From Clostridium sp. C8-1-8 (GTDB lineage: Bacteria; Bacillota; Clostridia; Clostridiales; Clostridiaceae), in the NCBI RefSeq assembly GCF_009928445.1, contig NZ_JAABNO010000019.1, forward strand, positions 49,788 through 113,787: a DNA stretch of 64,000 nt. Direction: 5' to 3'. Within the stretch, counting starts at the first letter, position 1. Each line of letters begins with the position of its first letter. This document shows, in pieces, positions 7,742 through 19,079 of this stretch. Made by a program: the position numbers and the translations under genes. The notes under the pieces are model-generated. The model had not been told where the DNA came from. It saw nothing but the letters and a program-made list of their open reading frames with translations, and ran no database searches.

Positions 7742-9781
7742 ATGAAGAAAATTTTTGGCGTTTTACAACGTGTGGGAAAAGCTCTCATGCTTCCAGTTGC
7801 ACTTCTTCCAGCAGCAGGTATATTACTAGCTTTTGGTAACATGCTTAGAAATCCTCAGTTCCTAAATTTAGTGCCTGCATTAAACAGCTATTGGATTCAA
7901 GTTGTTGCTTCAGTTATGGAGAATGCAGGGAATATAGTGTTTAATAATCTTCCTCTTTTATTTGCGGTAGGTGTTGCGGTTGGTTTAAGCGATGGAGATG
8001 GAGTAGCTGGGCTAGCGGCAATGGTAGGCTTTTTAATAATGAATGTTACTATGGGCACATTCTTAGGTGTAAGTGATAGCATGTTGAAGGATCCAATGTA
8101 TGCAAATGTATTAGGTGTGCCAACACTTCAAACTGGAGTATTTGGGGGGATAATAATAGGGGTTATTGCAGCTAGTTTGTTTAACAAATATTATAGGATT
8201 GAGTTGCCTTCATACTTAGGTTTCTTTGCTGGTAAGAGATTTGTTCCTATAGTTACAGCTGCAAGTGCTATACTGGTTGGTTTGGTAATGACGTTTATTT
8301 GGCCTCATATACAAAATGGTCTTTTGGAGTTCTCTAGAGGGATGATTGATACAAATAAGACCTTAGCTGCATTTATATTTGGTGTAATAGAAAGAGCATT
8401 AATTCCATTTGGATTACATCATATATTTTACAATCCATTCTGGTATCAATTTGGAGAATACACAAATAAAGCTGGGCAGCTTGTTATGGGAGATCAAAAG
8501 ATATTTATGGCTCAGCTTAATGATGGAGTTCCATTTACAGCAGGTACTTTCATGACTGGTAAGTTTGTATTCATGATGTTCGGTTTACCAGCAGCTGCGC
8601 TAGCTATATATCATGAGGCTAAGCCGGAGAAGAAGATTTTAGTTGGAAGTATAATGGCTTCAGCTGCATTGACTTCATTTTTAACAGGAATAACTGAACC
8701 TCTCGAGTTTTCATTTTTATTTGTTGCACCAGCACTATTCGCTGTTCATTGTGTATTTGCAGGGTTATCATTTATGATAATGAATATATTAAATGTAAAG
8801 ATTGGTATGACATTCTCTGGTGGAGCTATAGACTATATACTATTTGGAGTCATACCGAATAGGACGGAATGGTGGTTAGTTATACCAGTTGGATTGATAT
8901 TTGCTATAATTTACTATGTTGGATTTAGATTTGTAATAAGAAAATTTAATCTTAAAACTCCAGGTAGGGAAGATGAAGAAGAGAATGAAAATGCAGTTCC
9001 ACAAGGAGAGAATGATGATTTAGCTGAAAGTATATTAGCTGCGCTAGGAAACAGACAGAATATTAGGGATTTAGATGCGTGTATAACAAGACTAAGAGTT
9101 ACAGTAAATGATATTAGAAAAGTTGATAGTAACAGGCTAAAGAAACTTGGTGCTGCTGGTGTGATGCAAGTGGGTGATAATATACAAGCTATATTTGGAC
9201 CTAAGTCTGATATAATAAAATCACAGATAAACGATATAATATTAGGTAGAGTTACTGTAAAAACTATAGCTAAACAAGAGTTGGCAGTAGAAGATACGGT
9301 AGATAGTAAAGAAATTATTAGTGTTGAAAATATAGTAGTTCCTATGACTGGTAAGTTATTAGATTTAAGAGAAGTTCCAGATGATGTTTTTTCATCTAAA
9401 TTGATGGGGGATGGATTTGCATTAGAGCCAACAGAGGGGGTTGTAGTAGCTCCAGTAGATGGTATTATAGATTCGATATTCCCAACAAAACATGCATTTG
9501 CTATGATAGCGTCAAATGGTAGAGAACTTCTTATTCACGTCGGTATTGATACAGTAGATCTAAAAGGTGAGGGGTTTGAGCTAATAGTAGAGGTTGGACA
9601 AAAGGTTAAAAAAGGAGAGCCGTTATTAAAAATTGATGTAGAATATATAAGGGCAAATGCTAAGTCTATAATATCTCCAGTTATCTTCACTAATATGTCT
9701 GAAGATGAAGTTATAAGAATAGCTTCCAATAAGGATGTTGTTAGTGGAGAAAAAGGAGCTATATCAATAGTTAAAAGATAA
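7742..9781 (+). CDS. ptsG: PTS glucose-type transporter, EIICBA fusion
   Basis: This 679-residue membrane transporter phosphorylates its sugar during uptake. The order is IIC (about 1-410, multiple membrane spans, with LPVALLPAAGILLAFG and GLHHIFYNPFWYQFGEY), then IIB with phospho-Cys447 in DLDACITRLRV, then IIA with active-site His599 in LLIHVGIDTV and His584 in KHAFA. The start is ATG 7742, preceded by AAAGGAG; an in-frame ATG at 7715 lacks a good site. Glucose is the likeliest substrate; N-acetylglucosamine permeases are the nearest alternative. Expression should depend on GlcT through two serial RAT switches. Confidence 0.87.
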   Translation: MKKIFGVLQRVGKALMLPVALLPAAGILLAFGNMLRNPQFLNLVPALNSYWIQVVASVMENAGNIVFNNLPLLFAVGVAVGLSDGDGVAGLAAMVGFLIMNVTMGTFLGVSDSMLKDPMYANVLGVPTLQTGVFGGIIIGVIAASLFNKYYRIELPSYLGFFAGKRFVPIVTAASAILVGLVMTFIWPHIQNGLLEFSRGMIDTNKTLAAFIFGVIERALIPFGLHHIFYNPFWYQFGEYTNKAGQLVMGDQKIFMAQLNDGVPFTAGTFMTGKFVFMMFGLPAAALAIYHEAKPEKKILVGSIMASAALTSFLTGITEPLEFSFLFVAPALFAVHCVFAGLSFMIMNILNVKIGMTFSGGAIDYILFGVIPNRTEWWLVIPVGLIFAIIYYVGFRFVIRKFNLKTPGREDEEENENAVPQGENDDLAESILAALGNRQNIRDLDACITRLRVTVNDIRKVDSNRLKKLGAAGVMQVGDNIQAIFGPKSDIIKSQINDIILGRVTVKTIAKQELAVEDTVDSKEIISVENIVVPMTGKLLDLREVPDDVFSSKLMGDGFALEPTEGVVVAPVDGIIDSIFPTKHAFAMIASNGRELLIHVGIDTVDLKGEGFELIVEVGQKVKKGEPLLKIDVEYIRANAKSIISPVIFTNMSEDEVIRIASNKDVVSGEKGAISIVKR

Positions 9782-9790
9782 TAGGGGATT

Positions 9791-9832
9791 AAATATAAAC
9801 CTAGGTGAAAACTCTAGGTTTATATTTTAGAA
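9791..9832 (+). terminator. Rho-independent terminator after ptsG
   Basis: AAATATAAACCTAG (9791-9804) is the perfect 14-bp complement of CTAGGTTTATATTT (9814-9827), with a 9-nt loop and T-rich end. Confidence 0.85.
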
Positions 9833-10071
9833 GAATAAAATACTAAAACTACGCAAAATATAAAATGTTTATTTAGTGGTCCGTTTATAAGCTGTGGTAT
9901 TAAAAGAAACAAACATTATTAGGCAGAATAGACGAAGGTGCTTTTTACTGTAAAGCTTGGAGATTTACTGAATAATATAGTGAATTGAAATGAAGGACAA
10001 GAAAATAAAAGCTTTATCATGTAAAAACTAGATTGAATTACTACTAGCAAGAATTTGATTAAAAATTGTAT
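9833..10071. other. AT-rich spacer between ptsG and the rpoB promoters
   Basis: No gene, strong hairpin or recognisable repeat was seen in this stretch. Confidence 0.4.
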
Positions 10072-10100
10072 TTGCAAAGTTACCATAAATACATTATAAT
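10072..10100 (+). promoter_or_regulatory. Candidate promoter P1 for rpoBC
   Basis: TTGCAA (10072-10077) and a consensus TATAAT (10095-10100) have 17-bp spacing. Confidence 0.6.
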
Positions 10101-10118
10101 GTATTTTTATAAATTTCA

Positions 10119-10147
10119 TTGACAACTATTCAATGTTATGGTAGTAT
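10119..10147 (+). promoter_or_regulatory. Candidate promoter P2 for rpoBC with extended -10
   Basis: TTGACA (10119-10124) and TAGTAT (10142-10147) have 17-bp spacing, with a TG one base before the -10. It lies 47 bp downstream of P1, giving a tandem arrangement. Confidence 0.55.
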
Positions 10148-10165
10148 ATTTAATTGCATTGAAAT

Positions 10166-10278
10166 ATAACTTTTCGCATATAAATTGGAAAGTTATGAAT
10201 TAAATTATAAGATTTAGGCAAAATAATTAGATGCAGTGTATTAACTCCAATAACATTTTTATGTTTATTGGTTATTTT
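10166..10278 (+). promoter_or_regulatory. Structured leader of rpoB
   Basis: Two hairpins lie between promoter P2 and rpoB. ATAACTTT (10166-10173) pairs with AAAGTTAT (10189-10196). CCAATAACAT (10247-10256) pairs with 10261-10271, with one bulged T, and is followed by TTATTTTAG. The second looks like a weak attenuator. Confidence 0.4.
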
Positions 10279-10302
10279 AGTTTATACAAGGGGTGAAAGT
10301 TG

Positions 10303-13300
10303 ATGGTACATCCTGTCCAAAATGGAAAAAGAACTAGAATGAGCTTTGGAAAGGTAAAAGATGTTGCAGAAATGCCGAACCTAATTGAGGTGCAATTAGA
10401 TTCATATCAGTGGTTTTGGGATGAAGGTCTTCAAGAAGTATTTGATGATATTAATCCTATAGGTAACTTTACTGGTAATCTAGTACTTGAATTTGTAGGT
10501 TACAAGCTTGATATGGATAATATCAAGTATTCTGTAGAAGAATGCAAGGAAAGAGATACAACATTTGCTGCTCCGCTAAAGGTAGCAGTCAGACTCCAAA
10601 ACAAAGAAACTGGTGAAATTAAGGAACAAGAAGTTTTCATGGGTGATTTCCCATTGATGACTGAACAAGGAACATTTGTTATTAATGGTGCAGAAAGAGT
10701 TATAGTTTCACAATTGGTAAGATCTCCAGGGGTATATTATAACTTTGCTGTTGATAAAAGTGGTAAGAAACTTTATTCTTCAACAGTTATACCAAACAGA
10801 GGTGCTTGGTTAGAGTACGAAACAGACTCAAATGACGTTATCTATGTAAGAATAGATAAAACTAGAAAACTACCAATAACCATATTAGCAAGAGCTATGG
10901 GCTTTGGAAGTGATCAAGAGCTTGTAGAATACTTTGGTGAAGATGAAAGATTCAAAGCTACTATCGAAAAAGATAATACTAAGACAAAAGAAGAAGCTTT
11001 ACTAGAGATATATAAGAGATTAAGACCAGGTGAACCACCAACTGTTGATAGTGCAGTGTCACTTATAGACTCATTATTCTTTGATGCAAAGAGATATGAT
11101 TTATCAAGAGTAGGTAGATACAAGTTCAATAAAAAGTTAGCTATAAATTTAAGAATTGCTAACCAAGTTGCTGCAAGTGATATTGTGAATCCTGAAACTG
11201 GAGAAGTTTTAGTTTCCAAAGGTGAAAAGATATCAAGAGCTAAGGCTGAAGAAATTCAAGATTCAGGAATTAACATTGTTGATATTATTGTTGATGATAA
11301 GGTTGTTAGAGTAATAGGTAACCACTTTGTTAACATACATAAACAATTCAACTTTAATACTGATGATTTGAATATTAGAGAACTAGTTCACTATCCAACT
11401 TTAAAAGAAATTAAAGAAAATTATTCAGATGAAGAGTCTATTAAAGCGGCTATAAAGAAAAACATAAATAGACTTATACCTAAGCATATTGTAAGAGATG
11501 ATATTTTCGCTACAATAAGTTATGAATTAGGCTTAGCTTGGGGTGTAGGATATGTTGATGATATAGACCATTTAGGTAATAGAAGACTTAGATCTGTAGG
11601 TGAGTTACTACAGAACCAATTTAGAATTGGTCTTTCAAGAATGGAAAGAGTAGTTAAGGAAAGAATGACTATACAGGATCAAGAAGGATTGACTCCAGGT
11701 GGGTTGATTAACATAAGACCTGTAGCAGCAGCTATTAAAGAGTTCTTTGGTAGTTCGCAGCTTTCTCAATTCATGGATCAGATAAATACACTTTCTGAGT
11801 TAACTCATAAGAGAAGACTTTCAGCACTTGGACCAGGAGGTCTTTCAAGAGAAAGAGCTGGCTTCGAAGTAAGAGACGTTCATCATTCTCACTATGGTAG
11901 AATGTGTCCTATAGAAACTCCAGAAGGACCAAACATAGGTCTTATTAACTCACTTGCAACTTTTGCAAAAGTTAATGAATATGGATTTATAGAAACTCCT
12001 TATAGAGTTGTAGATAAGGAGACTGGAAGAGCTACTAATGAAATAAGATACTTTACCGCTGATGAAGAAGATCAATACTTAATAGCTCAAGCAAAAGAAC
12101 CTATAGATGATGAAGGTAACTTTGTTGATAAAAAAGTTACAGTAAGAGAAAAAGGTGAAGTATTATTTGTTCCTAGAGAAGAAGTTGATTTAATCGATGT
12201 TTCTCCAAGACAAATTGTTTCTGTTGCTACAGCGATGATACCATTCTTGGAAAATGATGATGCGTCAAGAGCTCTTATGGGATCAAACATGCAACGTCAG
12301 GCAGTTCCACTTCTAAAACCTGCAGCTCCTATAGTTGGAACAGGAATTGAATATAAGGCGGCTGTAGACTCAGGAGTTTTACCTAAGGCAAGAAATGCCG
12401 GTGAAGCAATATATGTAAGTGCAAATGAAATAAGAATAAAGAGAGATTCCGATGGTGGTATAGACACTTATAGACTTCTTAAGTTTAAGAGAAGTAACCA
12501 AAGTACTTGTATTAACCAAAGACCTATTATTTCTAAGGGAGAGAAGATTGCTAAGAATCAGGTTTTAGCTGATGGCCCTTCTACTGATCTTGGAGAAATA
12601 GCTTTAGGAAGAAATATAAGAATTGGTTTCATAACTTGGGAAGGTTATAACTACGAGGATGCTATGCTTATTTCTGAAGAACTAGTAAGAGAAGATGTAT
12701 TTACTTCTATTCATATTGAAGAATATGAATGTGAGGCTAGAGATACTAAGCTAGGGCCAGAAGAAATAACAAGAGATATACCAAATGTAGGTGAAGATGC
12801 ATTAAAGGATCTTGATGATAGAGGAATAATAAGAATTGGTGCTGAAGTTAGATCAGGTGACATTCTTGTAGGTAAGGTAACACCTAAGGGTGAAACTGAG
12901 CTTACTGCAGAAGAAAGATTACTTAGAGCTATATTTGGTGAAAAGGCAAGAGAAGTAAGAGATACTTCTTTAAGAGTTCCTCATGGAGAAGCAGGTATAA
13001 TAGTAGACGTTAAGGTCTTTACAAGAGAAAATGGAGATGAATTACCTCCAGGAGTTAATGAGCTTGTAAGATGTTATATTTGTCAAAAGAGAAAAATATC
13101 AGTTGGTGATAAGATGGCTGGTAGACATGGTAACAAGGGTGTTATATCTAGAGTATTGCCTGAAGAAGATATGCCATTCTTACCAGATGGAAGACCGCTA
13201 CAGATATGCTTGAATCCACTAGGAGTACCTTCTCGTATGAATATAGGTCAGGTACTAGAAGTGCATCTAGGATGGGCTGCTTCTAGATTAGGATGGCATA

Positions 13301-14001
13301 TAGCTACTCCAGTATTTGACGGAGCAACTGAAACTGATATAGAAGACTGTCTAGAACAAGCTGGATACAACAGAAATGGAAAGACTAAACTTAGAGACGG
13401 TAGAACTGGTGATGAGTTTGATAATGAAGTTACTGTTGGAATAATGTATATCTTAAAACTTGCCCACTTAGTTGATGATAAGATACATGCTAGATCAACT
13501 GGACCATACTCATTAGTTACACAACAACCACTAGGTGGTAAGGCTCAATTCGGAGGCCAAAGATTTGGTGAAATGGAAGTTTGGGCATTAGAAGCTTATG
13601 GTGCTGCTCATACACTTCAGGAAATTTTAACAGTTAAATCAGATGATGTCGTAGGAAGAGTTAAAACTTATGAGTCAATTGTTAAAGGTGAAAATATTCC
13701 TGAACCTGGTGTACCAGAATCATTCAAGGTTCTAATTAAGGAATTACAAGCTTTATGTTTAGATGTTAGAGTTCTAAATGATGAAAATCAAGAAGTTAGA
13801 CTTAAAGAACTTGTAGATGAAGATATAGAAGAATTAGAAGTAAATATAGAAGGTACTGAAGATTTAGTGCCACAAACTCCAGATGTAGACGACAGCTATA
13901 CTAGCGCAGAAGATTCTGAAGAAGATATCGACTACGATAGTTTGGATTTTGATGAATTCAATACAGACTTAGAACTTGATGATTTTAATGATGAACACTA
14001 A
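10303..14001 (+). CDS. rpoB: DNA-directed RNA polymerase subunit beta
   Basis: This roughly 1,232-residue beta subunit forms part of the catalytic core of RNA polymerase. The conserved blocks are intact, including [48 protein letters not shown], and [15 protein letters not shown]. The C-terminus has a long acidic tail (from about residue 1185, rich in D/E). ATG 10303 gives [15 protein letters not shown]; a TTG at 10300 directly before it is also possible, with AAGGGGTG upstream. The rifampicin region reads DQINTLSE where DQ(T/N)NPL(A/S)E is usual. Unusually, the gene is separated from rplL by a PTS module. Confidence 0.98.
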   Translation: MVHPVQNGKRTRMSFGKVKDVAEMPNLIEVQLDSYQWFWDEGLQEVFDDINPIGNFTGNLVLEFVGYKLDMDNIKYSVEECKERDTTFAAPLKVAVRLQNKETGEIKEQEVFMGDFPLMTEQGTFVINGAERVIVSQLVRSPGVYYNFAVDKSGKKLYSSTVIPNRGAWLEYETDSNDVIYVRIDKTRKLPITILARAMGFGSDQELVEYFGEDERFKATIEKDNTKTKEEALLEIYKRLRPGEPPTVDSAVSLIDSLFFDAKRYDLSRVGRYKFNKKLAINLRIANQVAASDIVNPETGEVLVSKGEKISRAKAEEIQDSGINIVDIIVDDKVVRVIGNHFVNIHKQFNFNTDDLNIRELVHYPTLKEIKENYSDEESIKAAIKKNINRLIPKHIVRDDIFATISYELGLAWGVGYVDDIDHLGNRRLRSVGELLQNQFRIGLSRMERVVKERMTIQDQEGLTPGGLINIRPVAAAIKEFFGSSQLSQFMDQINTLSELTHKRRLSALGPGGLSRERAGFEVRDVHHSHYGRMCPIETPEGPNIGLINSLATFAKVNEYGFIETPYRVVDKETGRATNEIRYFTADEEDQYLIAQAKEPIDDEGNFVDKKVTVREKGEVLFVPREEVDLIDVSPRQIVSVATAMIPFLENDDASRALMGSNMQRQAVPLLKPAAPIVGTGIEYKAAVDSGVLPKARNAGEAIYVSANEIRIKRDSDGGIDTYRLLKFKRSNQSTCINQRPIISKGEKIAKNQVLADGPSTDLGEIALGRNIRIGFITWEGYNYEDAMLISEELVREDVFTSIHIEEYECEARDTKLGPEEITRDIPNVGEDALKDLDDRGIIRIGAEVRSGDILVGKVTPKGETELTAEERLLRAIFGEKAREVRDTSLRVPHGEAGIIVDVKVFTRENGDELPPGVNELVRCYICQKRKISVGDKMAGRHGNKGVISRVLPEEDMPFLPDGRPLQICLNPLGVPSRMNIGQVLEVHLGWAASRLGWHIATPVFDGATETDIEDCLEQAGYNRNGKTKLRDGRTGDEFDNEVTVGIMYILKLAHLVDDKIHARSTGPYSLVTQQPLGGKAQFGGQRFGEMEVWALEAYGAAHTLQEILTVKSDDVVGRVKTYESIVKGENIPEPGVPESFKVLIKELQALCLDVRVLNDENQEVRLKELVDEDIEELEVNIEGTEDLVPQTPDVDDSYTSAEDSEEDIDYDSLDFDEFNTDLELDDFNDEH

Positions 14002-14022
14002 AAGTGAAGGGAGGATATACCC

Positions 14023-17000
14023 TTGTTTGAGTTAAATAATTTTGACGCTTTACAAATAGGATTGGCATCTCCAGAACAGATTAGAGAATGGTCTAGAGGT
14101 GAAGTGAAAAAACCTGAAACTATAAACTATAGAACGTTAAAGCCAGAAAGAGATGGTTTGTTCTGTGAAAGAATATTTGGACCACAAAAAGACTGGGAAT
14201 GTCATTGTGGTAAGTATAAGAGAGTTAGATACAAAGGTATTGTTTGTGATAGATGTGGTGTTGAAGTTACCAAAGCTAAGGTTAGAAGAGAGAGAATGGG
14301 GCATATAGAGCTGGCTGCCCCAGTATCTCATATTTGGTACTTTAAAGGAATACCATCTAGAATGGGATTAATACTTGATATGTCTCCAAGAGCTCTAGAA
14401 AAAGTTTTATACTTTGCATCTTATATAGTTATAGATCCAAAGGAAACACCATTACTTAAGAAGCAACTTCTAAATGAAAAGGAATATAGAGAAGCTGTAG
14501 ATAAGTATGGTGAAGAGAGCTTTGTTGCAGGAATGGGTGCTGAAGCAGTTAAGGATTTATTAGCTGAAATTGATTTAGAAAGATCATCAGTTGAGCTAAA
14601 AGAAGATTTAAAAACAAGCACTGGACAAAAAAGAGTTAGGGTTATAAGAAGACTTGAAGTTATAGAATCATTTAGAAAGTCAGGTAATAAGCCTGAGTGG
14701 ATGATTGTTGATGTAATTCCAGTTATACCTCCAGATTTAAGACCAATGGTTCAATTAGATGGAGGAAGATTTGCTACATCAGATTTAAATGATCTTTATA
14801 GAAGAGTTATTAACAGAAATAACAGACTTAAAAAACTATTAGATCTTGGTGCCCCAGACATAATAGTAAGAAATGAAAAAAGAATGCTTCAAGAAGCTGT
14901 AGATGCCTTGATTGACAATGGTAGAAGAGGTAGACCTGTAACTGGTCCTGGAAACAGACCTCTAAAATCACTTTCTGACATGCTTAAAGGTAAGCAAGGT
15001 AGATTCAGACAAAACCTTCTTGGTAAGAGAGTTGACTACTCAGGAAGATCTGTTATAGTTGTAGGGCCTGAACTTAAGATGTACCAATGTGGACTTCCAA
15101 AGGAAATGGCTTTAGAATTATTTAAACCTTTCGTAATGAAAAAGTTAGTTCAAGATGGAGTAGCTCATAATATAAAGAGTGCTAAGAGAATGGTAGAAAG
15201 AGTAATGCCTCAAGTATGGGATGTGCTTGAAGATGTAATAGCAGACCATCCAGTATTACTTAACCGTGCTCCTACTCTACACAGACTTGGAATTCAAGCG
15301 TTCCAGCCTATACTTGTAGAAGGTAGAGCAATAAAACTACATCCTCTAGTTTGTACAGCATATAATGCGGATTTTGATGGAGACCAAATGGCTGTCCATG
15401 TGCCTCTATCAGTAGAAGCTCAAGCTGAGGCAAGATTCTTAATGCTTGCAGCAGGAAACATCCTTAAACCTTCAGATGGTAAGCCAGTATCTGTACCTAC
15501 ACAGGATATGGTATTAGGATCATACTATCTAACTATGGATAAGGATGGAGCTAAAGGAGAAGGCAAACATTTTGCATCTTTTGAAGAAGCGTTAATGGCT
15601 TACCAATTAAAAGAAATTGAAATTCATGCAAAGATATTTGTAAGAATGACTAAGGTTGTTGATGGTGTTAAGAAGTCTGGTAGTATCAAAACTACTATTG
15701 GTAAAATAATATTTAACGAATCTATACCTCAAGACCTAGGATTTGTAGATAGAACTAATCCAGCAGATGAATTTAATCTAGAAGTAGATTTCTTAATAAC
15801 TAAGAAGTCCCTTGGACAGATTATAGATGCTTGTTATATGGTTCACGGACCAACAAAGACATCAATCATGCTTGATAAGATAAAAGCACAAGGATATCAC
15901 TATTCAACTATTGGAGCTGTAACAGTAGCAGCATCTGATATGATAGTGCCTCAAGCAAAATATGAACTTCTTAGAGCAACTGATGAAACGATTGATAAGA
16001 TTGAAAAGATGTATAGAAGAGGATTCATATCAGAAGATGAAAGATATGAAAGAGTTATAGAGAAGTGGACTAAGACCACTGAAGAAGTTGCCAATGCTCT
16101 TATGGATAGTTTGGATAAATTTAATCCTATATTCATGATGGCTGACTCTGGAGCCAGAGGATCTAAGTCTCAGATTAAGCAGCTTGCTGGTATGAGAGGG
16201 CTTATGGCGAGTCCATCCGGTAAGATTATAGAGTTGCCAATAAGAGCTTCATTTAGAGAAGGTCTTGACGTTTCAGAGTACTTTATATCCACACATGGTG
16301 CTAGAAAGGGTAATGCAGATACAGCTCTTAAGACTGCTGACTCAGGATACTTAACAAGAAGACTTGTTGATGTAAGTCAGGATGTTATAGTAAGACATGA
16401 AGACTGTGGTACTGAAGAAGGCATATATGTAAGTGAAATAAAAGATGGTAATGAAACAATTGAAACTATTAAAGAAAGAATTGTAGGAAGATATATAGCT
16501 GAAGATATAGTACATCCAGAGACTAATGAAGTTATTGTTCCTGCACAATCTTATATAGAAAATGATATAGCTGATAAGGTTGTTGCTGCAGGCGTTAAGA
16601 AAATTAAGATAAGATCTGTATTTACATGTAAAGCTAAAGTTGGAGTATGTGCTAGATGTTATGGAATGAACATGGCTACTGCACAAAAAATTAACATTGG
16701 TGAAGCTGTAGGTATAGTTGCGGCTCAATCTATAGGTGAACCTGGTACACAGCTTACAATGAGAACATTCCATACAGGTGGAGTTGTTGGAGCAGATATA
16801 ACTCAAGGTCTTCCTAGAGTTGAAGAACTTTTCGAAGCAAGAAAACCTAAGGGGTTAGCAATAGTAAGTGAAATATCAGGAACAGTAAGAGTAGAAGAAA
16901 CTAAGAAAAAGAGAGTAGTAGTAGTGACTTCAAACGAAGGTGAAGAATATAGCTATGATATACCTTTTGGATCAAGACTTAAGGTTTCAGATGGCAATAT

Positions 17001-17559
17001 AATCGAAGCTGGAGATGAAGTTACAGAAGGTTCAGTAAATCCACATGATGTAATGGCAATAAAGGGTGTGGATGGAGCAAGACAATACCTTCTATCAGAA
17101 GTTCAAAAAGTTTATAGACTACAGGGTGTTGATATCAATGATAAGCATCTAGAAGTAGTTGTTAGACAGATGACTAGAAAGGTTAAGGTGACAGAATCAG
17201 GAGATACTGAACTTTTACCTGGAACAATGATAGATATGTTTGACTTTGATGAAGAAAATGAAAGAGTTAAAGCTTTTGGAGGAGAACTAGCTCAAGGTGA
17301 AAAAGTTCTTCTTGGTATAACTAAAGCAGCTCTTGCTACTGATAGTTTCCTTTCAGCAGCATCATTCCAAGAAACTACTAGAGTTTTAACTGATGCAGCT
17401 ATAAAGGGTAAAGTAGATCCACTTCTTGGATTAAAGGAAAATGTAATAATTGGTAAACTTATTCCGGCTGGTACTGGAATGATGAGATATAGATCAGTAA
17501 AATTGAGCACGGAGAGTGCTTTAGCTGAAAAAGAAACAGCTAATGCTCTTGAAGAGTAG
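14023..17559 (+). CDS. rpoC: DNA-directed RNA polymerase subunit beta'
   Basis: This 1,178-residue catalytic subunit holds the active-site magnesium. The motif NADFDGD places the metal-binding aspartates at D450, D452 and D454. The N-terminal zinc site is C60, C62, C75, C78; the second is in the [13 protein letters not shown] region. The trigger-loop region (MRTFHTGGV) is present. The start is TTG 14023, preceded by GGGAGGAT. It lies 21 bp after rpoB, clearly co-transcribed. Confidence 0.98.
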   Translation: MFELNNFDALQIGLASPEQIREWSRGEVKKPETINYRTLKPERDGLFCERIFGPQKDWECHCGKYKRVRYKGIVCDRCGVEVTKAKVRRERMGHIELAAPVSHIWYFKGIPSRMGLILDMSPRALEKVLYFASYIVIDPKETPLLKKQLLNEKEYREAVDKYGEESFVAGMGAEAVKDLLAEIDLERSSVELKEDLKTSTGQKRVRVIRRLEVIESFRKSGNKPEWMIVDVIPVIPPDLRPMVQLDGGRFATSDLNDLYRRVINRNNRLKKLLDLGAPDIIVRNEKRMLQEAVDALIDNGRRGRPVTGPGNRPLKSLSDMLKGKQGRFRQNLLGKRVDYSGRSVIVVGPELKMYQCGLPKEMALELFKPFVMKKLVQDGVAHNIKSAKRMVERVMPQVWDVLEDVIADHPVLLNRAPTLHRLGIQAFQPILVEGRAIKLHPLVCTAYNADFDGDQMAVHVPLSVEAQAEARFLMLAAGNILKPSDGKPVSVPTQDMVLGSYYLTMDKDGAKGEGKHFASFEEALMAYQLKEIEIHAKIFVRMTKVVDGVKKSGSIKTTIGKIIFNESIPQDLGFVDRTNPADEFNLEVDFLITKKSLGQIIDACYMVHGPTKTSIMLDKIKAQGYHYSTIGAVTVAASDMIVPQAKYELLRATDETIDKIEKMYRRGFISEDERYERVIEKWTKTTEEVANALMDSLDKFNPIFMMADSGARGSKSQIKQLAGMRGLMASPSGKIIELPIRASFREGLDVSEYFISTHGARKGNADTALKTADSGYLTRRLVDVSQDVIVRHEDCGTEEGIYVSEIKDGNETIETIKERIVGRYIAEDIVHPETNEVIVPAQSYIENDIADKVVAAGVKKIKIRSVFTCKAKVGVCARCYGMNMATAQKINIGEAVGIVAAQSIGEPGTQLTMRTFHTGGVVGADITQGLPRVEELFEARKPKGLAIVSEISGTVRVEETKKKRVVVVTSNEGEEYSYDIPFGSRLKVSDGNIIEAGDEVTEGSVNPHDVMAIKGVDGARQYLLSEVQKVYRLQGVDINDKHLEVVVRQMTRKVKVTESGDTELLPGTMIDMFDFDEENERVKAFGGELAQGEKVLLGITKAALATDSFLSAASFQETTRVLTDAAIKGKVDPLLGLKENVIIGKLIPAGTGMMRYRSVKLSTESALAEKETANALEE

Positions 17560-17571
17560 TAATTAATTTTA

Positions 17572-17600
17572 TTGACAGCAAAATTGATAGATGATACAAT
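17572..17600 (+). promoter_or_regulatory. Strong promoter for the str operon
   Basis: TTGACA (17572-17577) and TACAAT (17595-17600) are spaced by 17 bp, just after the rpoC stop and ahead of the L7Ae-like gene and rpsL. Confidence 0.65.
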
Positions 17601-17644
17601 ACAATTTGTGTGATTTAGCATAATTCTACAAGATTAACTTGTTT

Positions 17645-17687
17645 ACATGATAGCATTGAGGTGAAGTTCTATGCTTTACCTCCATGT
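17645..17687 (+). promoter_or_regulatory. Hairpin in the 5' leader of the L7Ae-like gene
   Basis: GAGGTGAAG (17658-17666) pairs with CTTTACCTC (17674-17682), 9 bp with one wobble and a 7-nt loop. ACATG before it and CATGT after it can extend the stem across an 8-nt bulge. No T run follows, so it is not a terminator; the next ribosome-binding site is 15 nt away. Confidence 0.4.
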
Positions 17688-17712
17688 TACTGTTTATTAG
17701 GGAGGTATTTTC

Positions 17713-17952
17713 ATGATAGACAGACTTTTAGGTAAAAAGGTCATAGGCACTAAGCAATGTATCAAATCCATGAAAAGTGGAGAAGGAAAAACACTATATA
17801 TAGCTAAAGATGCTGAACAAAAGTTAGTTAATCCTATAGTGGATTTGGCTAAAGAACATGGTGTTGAAGTGAAGTATATTAATACAATGAAGGAACTTGG
17901 TCGTATGTGCGGCATAGAAGTAGGTTCTGCTGCCACACTTATGCTAGAGTAA
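17713..17952 (+). CDS. rplGB: Ribosomal L7Ae-like (L7Ae/L30e/S12e family) protein
   Basis: This 79-residue protein belongs to the kink-turn RNA-binding family that includes YbxF and YlxQ. Family features are an early Gly-Lys segment (GKKVIGTKQCIKSMKSGE), AKDAEQKLVNPIVDLAKEHG and a final MCGIEVGSAA stretch. The start ATG follows GGGAGGT. Lying between rpoC and rpsL is the same as YbxF in Bacillus. Its cellular target is not certain; Bacillus homologues bind K-turns in vitro. Confidence 0.88.
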   Translation: MIDRLLGKKVIGTKQCIKSMKSGEGKTLYIAKDAEQKLVNPIVDLAKEHGVEVKYINTMKELGRMCGIEVGSAATLMLE

Positions 17953-18010
17953 CTAAGCGAACACCTAATTTTATATAGATAGTTCAAAAAACTTTCAGGA
18001 GGTGAAATGA

Positions 18011-18388
18011 ATGCCAACTATAAGCCAATTAGTAAGAAAAGGCAGAAAGACACTAGCAACTAAATCAACTGCACCAGCACTTAAGGAAAGCCCTCAAAAA
18101 AGAGGAGTTTGTACTGTTGTTAAAACAATTACTCCAAAGAAGCCTAACTCAGCACTTAGAAAAATTGCCAGAGTTAGATTAACTAATGGATATGAAGTTA
18201 CAGCTTACATCCCAGGTGTTGGCCACAACTTACAAGAGCACAGCGTTGTTCTTATAAGAGGTGGAAGAGTTAAGGATCTTCCTGGTGTTAGATACCACAT
18301 AGTTAGAGGAGCATTAGACTCAGCTGGAGTAGCTAACAGAATGCAGTCAAGATCAAAATATGGTGCTAAGAGACCAAAGCAAAAGTAA
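18011..18388 (+). CDS. rpsL: 30S ribosomal protein S12
   Basis: This 125-residue decoding-site protein has the diagnostic [11 protein letters not shown] and [13 protein letters not shown] loops. Lysines at 43 and in the second loop are wild type, so no S12-based streptomycin resistance is predicted. The start follows AGGAGGTG. It is the first conserved gene of the str operon proper (rpsL-rpsG-fusA-tuf). Confidence 0.98.
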   Translation: MPTISQLVRKGRKTLATKSTAPALKESPQKRGVCTVVKTITPKKPNSALRKIARVRLTNGYEVTAYIPGVGHNLQEHSVVLIRGGRVKDLPGVRYHIVRGALDSAGVANRMQSRSKYGAKRPKQK

Positions 18389-18530
18389 TTTTTGCTGACA
18401 GTGCTATGTCTTCAGCATTTACATAGATTTATATTAAGTTTATTTAGATAGCAGAAGTCAGAGCGCTTTACGGTATTAATTTACCGAGTACCGATGAACT
18501 TAAAACTAAATTGTTAAGGAGGGAAGAAAA
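18389..18530 (+). promoter_or_regulatory. rpsL-rpsG intergenic leader with hairpin
   Basis: The 142-nt spacer contains CGGTA (18471-18475) pairing with TACCG (18482-18486), followed by AGTACCG, a second possible partner for the first arm. In E. coli the S7 repressor site is in this gap; whether this is a counterpart is inference. Confidence 0.3.
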
Positions 18531-19001
18531 GTGCCAAGAAAAGGACATATTGCGAAGAGAGATGTATTACCAGATCCAGTATACAACTCAAAAGTTGTAA
18601 CAAAGTTAATAAACAATGTTATGGAAGATGGTAAAAAAGGAGTAGCGCAAAAAATATGCTACGATGCATTTGAAATTATGGCTCAAAGAACAGGTAAAGA
18701 TGCTCTTGAAGTTTTTGAAACAGCTATGAACAACATCATGCCATTACTAGAAGTAAAGGCTAGAAGAATAGGTGGAGCAAACTACCAAGTTCCTATAGAA
18801 GTTAGACCTGAAAGAAGACAGACTCTAGCTCTTAGATGGTTACTTGCAGCTTCAAATAACAGAGGCGAAAAGTACATGAGAGAAAGATTAGCTAACGAGC
18901 TTTTAGACGCAGCTAATAATACTGGAGCAGCTGTTAAGAAGAGAGAAGATATGCATAGAATGGCTGAGGCTAATAAAGCATTCGCTCATTACAGATACTA
19001 A
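18531..19001 (+). CDS. rpsG: 30S ribosomal protein S7
   Basis: This 156-residue protein initiates assembly of the 30S head. It begins [20 protein letters not shown] and contains [16 protein letters not shown] and [14 protein letters not shown] at the end. The start is GTG 18531, preceded by AAGGAGGG. It belongs to the str operon. Confidence 0.97.
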   Translation: MPRKGHIAKRDVLPDPVYNSKVVTKLINNVMEDGKKGVAQKICYDAFEIMAQRTGKDALEVFETAMNNIMPLLEVKARRIGGANYQVPIEVRPERRQTLALRWLLAASNNRGEKYMRERLANELLDAANNTGAAVKKREDMHRMAEANKAFAHYRY

Positions 19002-19079
19002 TTTTGAAACTGTTTTGGCTTGTGCCAAAGCAGTTTTGTCGAATTTATATAATTATAAAGCGAGAGGAGGAAATGTTTC

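Noticed and set aside
16351..16806. Minus-strand 151-codon frame inside rpoC
   Set aside because: Its composition (Ser, Tyr, Asn, Cys rich) is what an antisense reading of conserved rpoC codons gives; no ribosome-binding site.
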